This document shows positions 46,623 to 55,504 of a stretch of 64,000 nucleotides of DNA, in pieces. The DNA comes from JABDMH01 sp965223215 (GTDB lineage: Bacteria; Bacteroidota; Bacteroidia; Chitinophagales; Saprospiraceae). Position 1 is the first letter of the stretch. The number at the start of each line of letters is the position of its first letter. The stretch covers positions 620,001 through 684,000 of the forward strand of contig CBDCVZ010000010.1 of the NCBI GenBank assembly GCA_965223215.1. Reading direction: 5' to 3'. The notes under the pieces are model-generated. The model was not told the DNA's origin, searched no databases, and saw only the letters and a program-made list of their open reading frames with translations. A program made the translations under genes and the position numbers.

Positions 46623-47291
46623 CTAATTTACTAGCAAGAAAGGCGCAATCACCTCCTTCCAGATTTGATATCCTTTTTCGTTCATATGGAGTCCGTCGTG
46701 AATGAATAGTTCGGAGCGAACCAATTTGTTTTCACCCAACATCGGTGTCCAGATATCGACGAAACGGATGTACTTTTCTTTGGCGGCTAGGGCCGTAAAG
46801 GCCTCGTTTAATTCGGTAAATTTCTTTCTTAGGGCAAACCGCGCCAAGCTCGGTTTAGCAGAAATCAGGACAATTTCAAGATCGGGAATATGCTCTCTTA
46901 GTTTTGTGATTAATAGTTTTGTGGTGTCTAAAATATCATGTACAGACTTTCCGCTGGCTAAATCATTATCACCTTCATAGATGAAAATTTGTATGGGATT
47001 TAGGGATTGCACAAGTTCCTTGCGATAGTAGAATAAATCACTCATCACTGATCCTCCGAATCCTCGATTTAGCACATAGTGATTGGGAAAATCTTCCGCT
47101 AAAGATTTCCACATCCTAATACTGGAACTACCTACGAATACAATGGGTCGTTCAGATCCTCGCTCAGGTTCTTGATCTTGATATGTCTCAACTTGTTTAG
47201 CAAAACGGGTGGGATCCTGGGACCACGCTTTGGTGGTGACAGCCAAGGATATCAGCACAACAATAAGCGCGGCTAACTGATTATGTCTCAT
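46623..47291 (-). CDS. Exported SGNH/GDSL hydrolase
   Basis: A 222-residue SGNH-fold esterase with a signal peptide ending near AWSQ (about residue 25). Block I is FVGSSSIRMW (nucleophile Ser in GSSS), block II GFGGSVMSDL (Gly), block III EGDNDL (Asn) and block V DGLHMNEKGY (Asp and His). Family members remove acyl groups from carbohydrates or lipids. It would act in the periplasm; the substrate is unknown. It stands alone, divergent from a small membrane protein. Confidence 0.87.
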   Translation of the reverse strand: MRHNQLAALIVVLISLAVTTKAWSQDPTRFAKQVETYQDQEPERGSERPIVFVGSSSIRMWKSLAEDFPNHYVLNRGFGGSVMSDLFYYRKELVQSLNPIQIFIYEGDNDLASGKSVHDILDTTKLLITKLREHIPDLEIVLISAKPSLARFALRKKFTELNEAFTALAAKEKYIRFVDIWTPMLGENKLVRSELFIHDGLHMNEKGYQIWKEVIAPFLLVN

Positions 47292-47360
47292 CTCAAATAT
47301 CTTTTAACGTAACCTTAAAATTAATTTGTCTTTTTCATCGTCTTTATGAAAAACTAAACC

Positions 47361-47549
47361 ATGGAAACTGCGAGAGAAAGAAGGAGCAACGCCACTCATA
47401 AGACCATTGCCGTCATTTTGACTTTGATTTTTCATGTGGCGCTATTCGGAAGTATTTATTACCTAATGAGTCCTGCTGCTGATCAAAGGGAAGAGCTGAA
47501 GGAGGAGATTGCGAAGAATCAGAAGGTGACCAAACAAGCCAGAAGTTAG
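47361..47549 (+). CDS. Small single-span membrane protein
   Basis: A 62-residue product with one membrane helix (TIAVILTLIFHVALFGSIYYLM, about residues 15-36, here split as TIAVILTLIFHV and ALFGSIYYLM) between a basic N-terminus and a highly charged, lysine/glutamate-rich tail. No family recognised. The coding potential is supported by the regular topology and an ATG start; it ends 12 bases before the convergent kinase gene. Confidence 0.5.
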   Translation: METARERRSNATHKTIAVILTLIFHVALFGSIYYLMSPAADQREELKEEIAKNQKVTKQARS

Positions 47550-47560
47550 TCATCCTCACT

Positions 47561-48193
47561 CTAAAATAGACCATGTAATTGGCTTGAAACTTGATCAATG
47601 ACCGAACCGAGATCTGCTGGATTATTTCTAAAGTCTAAATTATCGGCATCGATGATTAAGAGCTTTCCCTCGCTATAATCTTTTATCCATGACTCATACC
47701 TGCCATTGAGTTTCTTTAAATAGTCGAGACTCATACTTCCTTCATAGTCCCGACCGCGCTCGTGAATCCTACTGACTAAGGTAGGGATGTTGGCTCTTAA
47801 ATAAATCAGAAGGTCAGGACCACTGATCTGAGAGGACATCGTTTTAAATAGGTCCAGGTAATTATCAAAATCTCGCGTTGACATAAGACCCATTTCGTGA
47901 AGATTTGGTGCGAAAATATAGGCATCTTCATAAATGGTGCGATCCTGAATAATGGTCTGCTCACCTTGCAAGATTTTTAAGACCTGCTTATAGCGGCTAT
48001 TGAGAAAATAGATCTGCAGATTGAAGGCCCACCGCTTCATGTCATTATAGAAGTCAGCCAGGTACGGGTTGTCATCTGCATCTTCATAGTGAACATCCCA
48101 ATTAAAGTACTTGGCCAGTTGCGTGCTCAGGGTGGTTTTACCAACGCCAATGTTACCAGCGATGGCAATGTATTTAGCTTTGTTGAAGGACAT
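47561..48193 (-). CDS. Deoxynucleoside kinase
   Basis: A 210-residue cytoplasmic kinase of the dNK/dGK/dAK family, which phosphorylates deoxynucleosides for nucleotide salvage. The P-loop is GNIGVGKTT at the N-terminus; EDADDNPYLADFYNDMKRWAF is the substrate-binding helix region (split: EDADDNPYLADFYND), QDRTIYEDAYIFA holds the DRx catalytic/ERS-type motif, and RIHERGRDYE is the LID arginine cluster. Length is typical. It stands alone on the minus strand, divergent from gatC. Confidence 0.92.
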   Translation of the reverse strand: MSFNKAKYIAIAGNIGVGKTTLSTQLAKYFNWDVHYEDADDNPYLADFYNDMKRWAFNLQIYFLNSRYKQVLKILQGEQTIIQDRTIYEDAYIFAPNLHEMGLMSTRDFDNYLDLFKTMSSQISGPDLLIYLRANIPTLVSRIHERGRDYEGSMSLDYLKKLNGRYESWIKDYSEGKLLIIDADNLDFRNNPADLGSVIDQVSSQLHGLF

Positions 48194-48425
48194 CTAACTC
48201 GGTAGGATTTTGATCTATTCGAGGAGCAAAATACAATTTATAGGTTGCTTATCGTGCTTATAAGACCATAAAGGGAGGTGTACGGATGGCACAAAGACAC
48301 ACTCAACTACGGCACACTATGTTGGTTTTCGATCTATGGCAACCAAACGTTTTGATTAGTAAGATAATGATCCATATTTTCGTTATTTGGACGGAAAGAT
48401 CTAATGTTAGGTATAAAATAAGTGG

Positions 48426-48719
48426 ATGACCATAGATGACGCCCTAATCTTGAAGCTGGAAAAACTCGCTCATCTGAGCCTTGCTGACGCTGAGCGGGTG
48501 GCATTGAAAAAGGATCTGGAAGAGATTATCAATATGATTGACAAATTAGGTGAGGTTGATACCACCCATGTGCAGCCATTGATGCATCTTACCGGTAGGA
48601 CCAATGTACTTCGTGCGGATGAGCCGGCGCAAGAATTGAAGAATGAGGAAGCTCTAGCGAATGCACCAGCTTCGAATCCTCCCTATTTCAAAGTGCCAAA
48701 GGTGATTAGGAGAGACTAA
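48426..48719 (+). CDS. gatC: Asp-tRNA(Asn)/Glu-tRNA(Gln) amidotransferase subunit C
   Basis: A 97-residue GatC. It stabilises the GatA-GatB complex that converts Glu-tRNA(Gln) or Asp-tRNA(Asn) to the amidated form. LAHLSLADAER near the N-terminus, the mid-region LGEVDTTHVQPLMH and the C-terminal PYFKVPKVI are the recognisable conserved parts, and the length is typical. gatA and gatB are not in the window, which is common in Bacteroidota. The ABC ATPase gene begins 15 bases downstream. Confidence 0.93.
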   Translation: MTIDDALILKLEKLAHLSLADAERVALKKDLEEIINMIDKLGEVDTTHVQPLMHLTGRTNVLRADEPAQELKNEEALANAPASNPPYFKVPKVIRRD

Positions 48720-48734
48720 TTAAATCAATGTAGC

Positions 48735-49433
48735 ATGGAACCTGTGATTGCAGTTCGTAACCTAGCCAAGACATATCAAATGGGTACTACCAAGGTCAAG
48801 GCACTTCAATCGGTTGATCTGGATATTTATCCGAATGAATTTGTCGCATTGATGGGCCCCTCCGGTTCCGGTAAATCCACGCTGATGAATTTGCTTGGTT
48901 GTCTGGACACACCTAGCGATGGAGACTATCAACTGAGTGGTGAAAACGTCAGTGAATTAGATGATAACGATTTGGCTGCCATTCGCAACAAAAGGATTGG
49001 ATTTGTATTTCAGACCTTTAATCTACTGCCTCGGTTGACGGCGTTGGACAATGTAGCCTTACCACTCGTGTATGCGGGCCTGTCTAAAGAAAAGCGCATT
49101 GCGAAAGCCCAACAGGTTTTGGAAAATGTGGGTCTGGGAGATCGGATTGATCATCGCCCCAGTGAATTATCGGGAGGGCAGAGACAGCGGGTAGCAGTGG
49201 CTAGAGCGCTGGTGAACGATCCGGCCATCATTTTAGCGGACGAACCAACCGGTAATTTGGATACCAAGACCTCAAATGAGATCATGGCCATGTTTGAGCA
49301 ACTGCATCAGCAGGGCAACACGATCATACTGGTCACGCATGAACCAGACATTGCCGAGTATGCCCATCGTGTTGTTAAATTGCGTGATGGACTCATCGAA
49401 AGTGATGTGAAGAATCCGCCCAGAGTTGCTTAA
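48735..49433 (+). CDS. LolD/MacB-type ABC transporter ATPase
   Basis: A 232-residue ATPase of the LolCDE/MacB type, which powers lipoprotein release or export via a separate permease. Walker A is GPSGSGKST, Q-loop FQTFNLLPRLTALDNV, signature LSGGQRQR, Walker B ILADEPTG and the switch His is in VTHEP. Length fits a stand-alone ATPase. No permease is next to it; gatC precedes it by 15 bases and is probably co-transcribed. Whether it is LolD proper or another member cannot be decided here. Confidence 0.9.
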   Translation: MEPVIAVRNLAKTYQMGTTKVKALQSVDLDIYPNEFVALMGPSGSGKSTLMNLLGCLDTPSDGDYQLSGENVSELDDNDLAAIRNKRIGFVFQTFNLLPRLTALDNVALPLVYAGLSKEKRIAKAQQVLENVGLGDRIDHRPSELSGGQRQRVAVARALVNDPAIILADEPTGNLDTKTSNEIMAMFEQLHQQGNTIILVTHEPDIAEYAHRVVKLRDGLIESDVKNPPRVA

Positions 49434-49451
49434 CGATTATCTTGCTTAAGT

Positions 49452-49994
49452 CTAATTCCTGTTGATCCAAGGAACCTCGGAAGCACCGACATCACTGGCT
49501 AATTTTCTTCCGAGCACAAATAGGTAATCTGACAATCGATTTAAGTACACCACGATTGCAGGGTCTACAGGTACAGCATTAGATAGATGGACGACTCGTC
49601 GTTCGGCTCGTCGGCAGACCGTGCGGCAAATATGTGCAGCAGAGACCGTCGGATGACCACCAGGCAAGATAAAATTTCTCAGGTCGGGTAAACCCGACTC
49701 CATCTCATCAATACGGTCTTCCAACATCGCTGTATCATCTGGACTCGGCAGTCTAGCTGGGGACTCCTTTCCCTGAACAGTCGCTAGGCAAGCACCCAGA
49801 TTAAAGAGCAACGATTGAATCTGCCGTAGTTCTATCTGGACATCAGCACCTACCTGATCTGCCAATTGACCTAGAAAAGCATTCAATTCATCAACGGTGC
49901 CATAGGCTTCGATTCGGGCGTCATCTTTGCTAAGTCGGGTCCCTCCAAAAAGACTGGTGCTTCCATCATCTCCCTTCTTCGTGTAGATCTTCAT
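49452..49994 (-). CDS. PduO-type cob(I)alamin adenosyltransferase
   Basis: A 180-residue ATP:cob(I)alamin adenosyltransferase that makes adenosylcobalamin from ATP and reduced corrinoid. The ATP-binding N-terminus is MKIYTKKGDDGSTSLFGGTR; EAYGTVDELNAFLGQL follows and CRTVCRRAERRVV carries the conserved arginines near residue 125. Length is normal for single-domain PduO/MMAB-type enzymes. Its start overlaps the end of the upstream DUF6580 gene by four bases, so the two are translationally coupled. Confidence 0.94.
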   Translation of the reverse strand: MKIYTKKGDDGSTSLFGGTRLSKDDARIEAYGTVDELNAFLGQLADQVGADVQIELRQIQSLLFNLGACLATVQGKESPARLPSPDDTAMLEDRIDEMESGLPDLRNFILPGGHPTVSAAHICRTVCRRAERRVVHLSNAVPVDPAIVVYLNRLSDYLFVLGRKLASDVGASEVPWINRN

Positions 49995-50575
49995 GCAACT
50001 GCACCTTGCTCCTTCAAACCTATCTTGCTGGATATGAGTTCATAGGTGCCGAATAGCAATAGAGAATAGAATAGGTTGGCAAGTAAACTGTTGAGTAAGA
50101 AAGGCAATCCTGCTGCATAACATGCCACCAAACCCGCCATTGATGGTGGATAGACTGGAGGCAATGGATCTAGCCAGGTGCCAAAATTTGAAATCAGAAA
50201 AAACGCCAGGGAGGCAGCAATCGCGCCTAGGACGATGGAACTGAATTTAATCCGTCTGATCAAGTAGATACCAATCACCACATTTAGTGCAAAGCCAAGG
50301 TAGATCCAGAAAGCACCAACCGTAAACCATACGAATCCTTCGTAGAAGTGTCCGTATATGACATTGTTGAGTACAAGATCGCTGATCCAAAGTGCCGCAA
50401 AGGGGATCAGAAAGGCCCAATATTTCTTAGTAAAATGCGCTCCTGCAAAGAGTCCGACAGCTCCCACGGCGGTGAAGTTGTGCCAATGCGGCAAAAACCG
50501 ACTGGCGATGGCCAAAATGATCATAAAGGTGATTAGGATCCAATTACGCTTCTGCCGATTCATGTGCATCTCCAT
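49991..50575 (-). CDS. DUF6580-type integral membrane protein, candidate corrinoid-related transporter
   Basis: A 194-residue membrane protein with about five or six helices (ILITFMIILAIASRFLP, FTAVGAVGLFAGAHF, YWAFLIPFAALWISDLVLNN, FALNVVIGIYLI, SIVLGAIAASLAFFLIS, LPFLLNSLLANLFYSLLLFG). The length, helix number and conserved Asn/Asp spots recall ECF-type substrate-binding subunits. Its four-base overlap with the adenosyltransferase gene suggests a cobalamin-linked function, which is inference from context. No cobalamin riboswitch is visible upstream. Confidence 0.75.
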   Translation of the reverse strand: MEMHMNRQKRNWILITFMIILAIASRFLPHWHNFTAVGAVGLFAGAHFTKKYWAFLIPFAALWISDLVLNNVIYGHFYEGFVWFTVGAFWIYLGFALNVVIGIYLIRRIKFSSIVLGAIAASLAFFLISNFGTWLDPLPPVYPPSMAGLVACYAAGLPFLLNSLLANLFYSLLLFGTYELISSKIGLKEQGAVA

Positions 50576-50639
50576 TTTTCTACAAAATTAAAGTAAAGTT
50601 TAAACTATTAGTAATCAATCCATTTCAGATTTGAATTTT

Positions 50640-50722
50640 GCAATATGTTCATATTACAAAAATTTGTCATGGTTTTTGCACTGATTGTCAATAAATGCCT
50701 ATTAACCAAACCTGCACCATCT
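50640..50722 (+). ncRNA. Possible small RNA ending at an orphan terminator
   Basis: The plus strand upstream of the strong hairpin at 50723-50754 carries no gene; the only neighbours are the start of the minus-strand DUF6580 gene and the plus-strand CPBP gene that begins after it. A strong terminator in front of a gene and behind no gene implies a short transcript from somewhere near 50640, or leader attenuation of the CPBP gene. The left boundary is a guess; no RNA family is recognised. Confidence 0.3.
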
Positions 50723-50754
50723 GCCCGCAGTGATGTTAATCACTGTGGGCTTTT
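50723..50754 (+). terminator. Strong orphan hairpin terminator/attenuator
   Basis: GCCCGCAGTGAT (50723-50734), loop GTTA, ATCACTGTGGGC (50739-50750): a 12-base-pair stem with one G-T pair, then TTTT. It lies 31 bases before the CPBP start. Confidence 0.75.
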
Positions 50755-50784
50755 CATATCTTGGTAGTTTCTGCCCGGCCTTAA

Positions 50785-51708
50785 ATGGATGCCTTTCGTT
50801 TTTTTAGAGCAGCTAATTGGAGCCATCGCGGTTTTCTGCGCTTGGTTGGGGTATTGATCATTGTCTTTGTCGGAATTGTCATTGGTCAGGTTCCGCTGGC
50901 CATCTTACTCTCTCAGGTTGGGGCCCATGATCCGCATGATCTCGGTGCCAGCATTGGAGAAAACCTATCCCTGGTATTAATGATACTTCCCTTTATCACG
51001 GGATTATTGATGCTTTTGCTGGCCGTCGCTTTTCTTCATGGCCAGGCGGTCTTGACACTGATTTCCCCAGAGGCCAAGATCGATTGGAGACGGATCGCCA
51101 AAAGCTTTGTGATCTGGTTTGCCCTGATTGCACTGGGTGAAGTCGTGCTTTATCTCCTCCATCCCGAAGACTATCAATGGAATTTTGTATGGCAAGCTTG
51201 GTGGCCCGTGTTTCTGATCGGATTATTGATTTTGCCTCTTCAGACCTCCTTTGAGGAGATACTTTTCAGGGGATATTTACTACAACGGTTGGGTATTATG
51301 TTCAACAACCGCTGGGTGGCTTTAGTCCTAACATCCGTGTTGTTTGGATTGATGCATCTTGCCAATCCTGAGGTGTTGGCTTTTGGCATACCAATAATCA
51401 TGACCTATTATATTTCTGTGGGATTACTCCTGGGTTTTTGTACACTTTTTGATCAACGACTCGAAATTGCCCTGGGAGTTCATGCCGCCACAAATTTCTA
51501 CGGAGCCACGATGGTTACTTTCAAAGAATCTGCCATACAGACCCCGGCACTCTTTTCTCTGTCGCAAATGGACGCAAGCATAATGACCCTACTATTTATT
51601 CTTTCTGCTGTCTTTTTCTTTCTTTATTTTGCGCGCCATTATCAGTGGCGAATCAGTTTTAGTCCTGCTCAAACCATCGAGGTGGATGACCAACCACCGC
51701 TGGTCTAA
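50785..51708 (+). CDS. CPBP-family intramembrane metalloprotease
   Basis: A 307-residue CAAX-protease/bacteriocin-processing (CPBP) family membrane protein with about eight hydrophobic segments. The catalytic motifs are EEILFRGY (EExxxR, near residue 157), FGLMHLANP (second motif His) and HAATNF (third motif His). The family cleaves within membranes or acts as membrane-embedded immunity or processing proteins; the substrate is unknown. The M1 peptidase gene starts 10 bases after its stop. A hairpin terminator precedes it. Confidence 0.88.
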   Translation: MDAFRFFRAANWSHRGFLRLVGVLIIVFVGIVIGQVPLAILLSQVGAHDPHDLGASIGENLSLVLMILPFITGLLMLLLAVAFLHGQAVLTLISPEAKIDWRRIAKSFVIWFALIALGEVVLYLLHPEDYQWNFVWQAWWPVFLIGLLILPLQTSFEEILFRGYLLQRLGIMFNNRWVALVLTSVLFGLMHLANPEVLAFGIPIIMTYYISVGLLLGFCTLFDQRLEIALGVHAATNFYGATMVTFKESAIQTPALFSLSQMDASIMTLLFILSAVFFFLYFARHYQWRISFSPAQTIEVDDQPPLV

Positions 51709-51718
51709 AAAACATCGT

Positions 51719-53575
51719 ATGAAACGACTTCTGCTTCTCTTTCTAGCAACCCATGCATCCATTGCCCTATCCCAGCCTGACCGCTGGCAGCAAAGGGTAG
51801 ACTACCGGATGGCAATTGATTTCAATGTAGAAACACATCAATTTACCGGTGAACAGACACTCTTTTACTTCAATAATTCACCTGACACATTGCAGCGTGT
51901 CTTTTACCACCTCTACTTTAATGCGTTTCAACCGGGAAGCATGATGGACGAACGGTCACGCAATATTCCAGATCCTGATCCCAGAGTCGGTGAGCGCATC
52001 CAAAACCTGCTCCCAGAAAGTCAGGGATTTCTTAGGGTAAAATCACTTACTCAAAATGGTCAAACCGTTGCCTATGCAGAAGAAGGAACCATTTTGGAAG
52101 TAACTTTAGACGAACCCCTTGTTCCCAAGAGTGTTGCGATATTGGAGATGAGCTTTGTGGGCCAGGTACCAGAGCAGATACGGAGGTCTGGTCGTGATAA
52201 TGCGGAGGGCATTTCGTACTCGATGGCGCAATGGTATCCCAAACTCTGTGAATACGATTATCAAGGATGGCATGCGAATCCCTACATCGGTCGAGAGTTT
52301 TATGGTGTATGGGGTGATTTTGATGTGAAAATAACGCTGGATAAAAACTATATCATTGGTGGCACCGGTGTCTTGCAGAATGCAGATCAAATTGGTTATG
52401 GCTATATAAATAAGAAGATTCGGCATCGAAAAAAAGATCACTTAACATGGCATTTTCGGGCAAAAAATGTCCATGATTTTGTGTGGGCTGCAGACCCCGA
52501 TTATGAACACACCCACATCGATACGGATGATGGTACTCGACTTCACTTTTTTTACCAAAAAAATAAGAAAACCAAAGATAGTTGGGAGGTGCTGCCTAAA
52601 ATCATGAAGGAAGCATGGTCCATCATTACCAAGCGTTTTGGAGAATATCCCTATCCAGTATATTCATTTATTCAAGGAGGTGATGGTGGTATGGAATATC
52701 CCATGGCAACCCTGATTACTGGTGAGCGGAGTGTGGGAAGTCTAGTGGGTGTATCGGTACATGAATTGATGCATACCTGGTTTCAGATGCTGTTGGGCAC
52801 CAATGAGAGTCTGTATGCTTGGATGGACGAAGGTTTTACTAGCTTTGCCAGCACAGAAGTGATGAACGAATTGAGGAGGCGCCAATCAATCCCAGGCAAT
52901 TATGTACCTAAACCCTTCGTCACCACCTACAACGGTTATCGCAATCTGGCACGTTCTGGAGTTGAGGAGCCTCTGAGCATGCACGCTGATCACTTTGCCA
53001 CAAATACAGCCTATGGAAGTGGCAGCTACACCAAGGGCTCCGTTTTCTTGAAACAACTTGAATATATTGTTGGCAGTGATCACTTTGACGAAGCCATCCT
53101 CAAATATTATTACACCTGGCGATTTAAGCATCCAAATGTGAATGACTTTATTCGAATTTTTGAGAAGGTCAGCGGATTAGAATTGGATTGGTATAAAGAA
53201 TATTTTGTCAATACAACACGCCTTATCGAATATCAGCTTTCGGAGGTCAGAGCTAAAGGGAATTCGACCGAAATTATTTTAAATAATCGAGGAAATATGC
53301 CCATGCCCGTCGATGTCGAGGTGACTTATGCCGATGATTCGAAGAGTTGGCATACGATACCACTTCGTATCATGCGGGGCCATAAGTCTAAGGATCAAGG
53401 TAGAGAATTCAAAGTTGAAACGGATTGGCCCTGGACTCATAAGGACTATACGATGACTATCAATAAACCTCTATCAGAAATCAAAGGAGTTCGCATCGAC
53501 CCCTCCTTGCGCTTGGCAGACATCAATCTCAAGAATAACACCCAGGAATTTGGGAGTGAAATCAAAAAACCTTAA
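51719..53575 (+). CDS. Secreted M1-family metallopeptidase
   Basis: A 618-residue exported aminopeptidase-type enzyme. The start at 51719 is preferred because it gives a signal peptide (MKRLLLLFLATHASIALSQ) and avoids an overlap with the preceding gene; an open frame extends 30 codons upstream inside that gene. The N-terminal beta-domain (about 25-230) is followed by the catalytic domain with the GGMEYP substrate motif and the zinc site HELMH, with the third ligand Glu in MDEGF exactly 18 residues later (HExxH-x18-E). Peptides are expected substrates, cleaved from the N-terminus in the periplasm. No type IX tail is seen. Confidence 0.92.
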   Translation: MKRLLLLFLATHASIALSQPDRWQQRVDYRMAIDFNVETHQFTGEQTLFYFNNSPDTLQRVFYHLYFNAFQPGSMMDERSRNIPDPDPRVGERIQNLLPESQGFLRVKSLTQNGQTVAYAEEGTILEVTLDEPLVPKSVAILEMSFVGQVPEQIRRSGRDNAEGISYSMAQWYPKLCEYDYQGWHANPYIGREFYGVWGDFDVKITLDKNYIIGGTGVLQNADQIGYGYINKKIRHRKKDHLTWHFRAKNVHDFVWAADPDYEHTHIDTDDGTRLHFFYQKNKKTKDSWEVLPKIMKEAWSIITKRFGEYPYPVYSFIQGGDGGMEYPMATLITGERSVGSLVGVSVHELMHTWFQMLLGTNESLYAWMDEGFTSFASTEVMNELRRRQSIPGNYVPKPFVTTYNGYRNLARSGVEEPLSMHADHFATNTAYGSGSYTKGSVFLKQLEYIVGSDHFDEAILKYYYTWRFKHPNVNDFIRIFEKVSGLELDWYKEYFVNTTRLIEYQLSEVRAKGNSTEIILNNRGNMPMPVDVEVTYADDSKSWHTIPLRIMRGHKSKDQGREFKVETDWPWTHKDYTMTINKPLSEIKGVRIDPSLRLADINLKNNTQEFGSEIKKP

Positions 53576-53683
53576 CTCAGCAAGCAATGTATTTCCGATC
53601 ATGTTAACCCAATGCACAGCGTAGTGCTAAATGGTCTGGTCTTTTTAATCTAGATCGCTACTATAATCTAAATGACATCTACC

Positions 53684-54490
53684 TCAAAGGTCTCGTCGAG
53701 ATATTAAGTAGAAGGCCCAGCACAGGATGATGACGATATAGATTAAGGACGTGATCATCGCTTCTGTTCCGCTCAAAAAATGGATGCCTTCATTATTTTG
53801 GATGAATTGCCGGGTGACAGACCAATCACCCAACGGCATCGGGACCAGGTCTTCAAATGCATTAGCTGGATAAAAATCCATGCTGTTGTTACTGAATATT
53901 TTTCTGTGAAAGGACCATCTAAATAAGACCTCAAAGAAAAGTATATAAACAAAGTAAATAAAAACCGAGACGGTTGTTTTTCGAATCAAAATAGAAAACA
54001 ACACACCGAGGCTCATGTATCCAAAACACATCAGTGCATATCGCGGAACGAGGTTTGCTCGCTCCCAAATCTTAGGTAAGACCTCTGGCTCGCTCGCAAT
54101 TAAACCGATCATCAAAGAAACCAAGGCATAGAGCACCGCCGCCAACAAGGCCAGCATGGCGAGGAAAGATATCTTTGCGAAGAATAGCTGTTGTCGACTA
54201 ATACCAGTGATCACATTTTGTCGAAAGGTGCGGTTGGCAAACTCTGAGGTGAAGGAATAAACGGCAAAGAATCCCAAAAAGAAAAAACTCAGCCAGTTGC
54301 CCAAGTAGCCAAGCACACTCCATATTGCGGGAAACTGTAGGGCAGCCGCGGTATCCGCAGCTTCAGTCGTAATACTGACTCGACTCATCAAAAATAAGCC
54401 CGGCAAAAGAACTACGTAGAGCGAGACCATCAGTCGGAAGACCGTGTTACCCTTAAATTTTAACCACTCAAGTTGAAGTAAATAGGGCAT
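53684..54490 (-). CDS. ABC-2-type transporter permease
   Basis: A 268-residue membrane protein with about six helices (LMVSLYVVLLPGLFLMS, SFFFLGFFAVYSFTSE, ISFLAMLALLAAVLYALVS, LMCFGYMSLGVLFSILI, VSVFIYFVYILFFEVLF, ITSLIYIVIILCWAFYLIS). The motif FANRTFRQNVITGISRQQLFFAK between helices 2 and 3, read here as TFRQNVITGISR, is typical of ABC-2 permeases (NEF/TFRQ..I..). It starts three bases after the ATPase stop, so the two form one exporter. Substrate unknown. Confidence 0.88.
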   Translation of the reverse strand: MPYLLQLEWLKFKGNTVFRLMVSLYVVLLPGLFLMSRVSITTEAADTAAALQFPAIWSVLGYLGNWLSFFFLGFFAVYSFTSEFANRTFRQNVITGISRQQLFFAKISFLAMLALLAAVLYALVSLMIGLIASEPEVLPKIWERANLVPRYALMCFGYMSLGVLFSILIRKTTVSVFIYFVYILFFEVLFRWSFHRKIFSNNSMDFYPANAFEDLVPMPLGDWSVTRQFIQNNEGIHFLSGTEAMITSLIYIVIILCWAFYLISRRDL

Positions 54491-54493
54491 AAA

Positions 54494-55378
54494 TTAACTG
54501 ACGATTTCAAGAAACTCATCCTCCAAACGGTGCCTCTTGGTCTTTAAATGAACGACGTCGATCCCTGCCGAAACTAAGCGCTGATTTAGTGCTGCAATGG
54601 AATATTCTGAATCAAGTGAGACCTCATAAAAAGCACCTTTTAGTTGGGCTTCTTTGACTTCTTCAATTTTTGCCAGCTGAGTGGACAGAGCATTCAAGTT
54701 TAGTGCTCCGACTTCATAAACTGTCTCGTTGGATAAGATCGTGCCGACCAACCCGGTCATGAGTAATTGACCCGCCTTTAAAATGGCAACATGGGTGCAA
54801 GTTTTTTCTACCTCGGCTAGAATATGGCTGGCCAGCATAACTGTTTTTCCAGATTGGCCTATCTCATTAATGGTCCTTCTCACATCGGCAATGCCTTCGG
54901 GGTCTAATCCATTGGTTGGTTCATCTAACAGCAGTACGTCAGGGTTTCCTACCAAAGCTGCTGCAATGGCCAGCCTTTGCTTCATTCCCAAGGAATATGT
55001 TTCAAACCTAGAAGTCCGACGATGATCCAATTTGACCAGATGTAACAATTCATCAAAAGTCGTCTCATTAGATCTTTTGATGTGTCGCACGATACCAAGG
55101 TTTTCATCGGCATTAAGGTGCGGATAGAAATTTGGTGTCTCCAAGAGCACACCTAGGCGCTGACCGACCGGACCTTCGCTCTTTCCTCCAAACCAGGTAT
55201 AATGACCCGAGTTTGGCCGGATTATGCCCAAAATCATTCCTAGGGTGGTTGTCTTACCACTTCCATTTGGTCCCAGCAGTCCGAAAATCTGTCCTGATTC
55301 AATGGTCAAACTTAGATCTTTTACCGCATGTAAAGGGCCATAGCGCTTTGATAATCCTTGGATGGACAAAACTGGCAT
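54494..55378 (-). CDS. ABC-2-type transporter ATPase
   Basis: A 294-residue ATPase with Walker A GPNGSGKTT, Q-loop QRLGVLLETPNFYPHL, signature YSLGMKQR, Walker B LLLDEPTNGLDPEG and the switch His in ASHIL. The C-terminal 75 residues after the nucleotide-binding domain are a small regulatory region seen in drug/bacitracin-type exporters. It is the first gene of the two-gene exporter unit with the permease downstream. Substrate unknown. Confidence 0.9.
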   Translation of the reverse strand: MPVLSIQGLSKRYGPLHAVKDLSLTIESGQIFGLLGPNGSGKTTTLGMILGIIRPNSGHYTWFGGKSEGPVGQRLGVLLETPNFYPHLNADENLGIVRHIKRSNETTFDELLHLVKLDHRRTSRFETYSLGMKQRLAIAAALVGNPDVLLLDEPTNGLDPEGIADVRRTINEIGQSGKTVMLASHILAEVEKTCTHVAILKAGQLLMTGLVGTILSNETVYEVGALNLNALSTQLAKIEEVKEAQLKGAFYEVSLDSEYSIAALNQRLVSAGIDVVHLKTKRHRLEDEFLEIVS

Positions 55379-55504
55379 GAGGGTAAAGCTATCGCTTTAT
55401 TTGTATCATTCAATATGAAAACACGAGATCTTCTTCGTAAAAAAATTACATTGTTCTTGCTGAAGACTGACGGCATCACAGAACTTCATCGGCACCGATA
55501 ATCT

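Noticed and set aside
50576..50784. Cobalamin riboswitch upstream of DUF6580/PduO
   Set aside because: The gap is only 209 bases and lacks B12-box-like sequence; the one strong hairpin is a terminator on the other strand.
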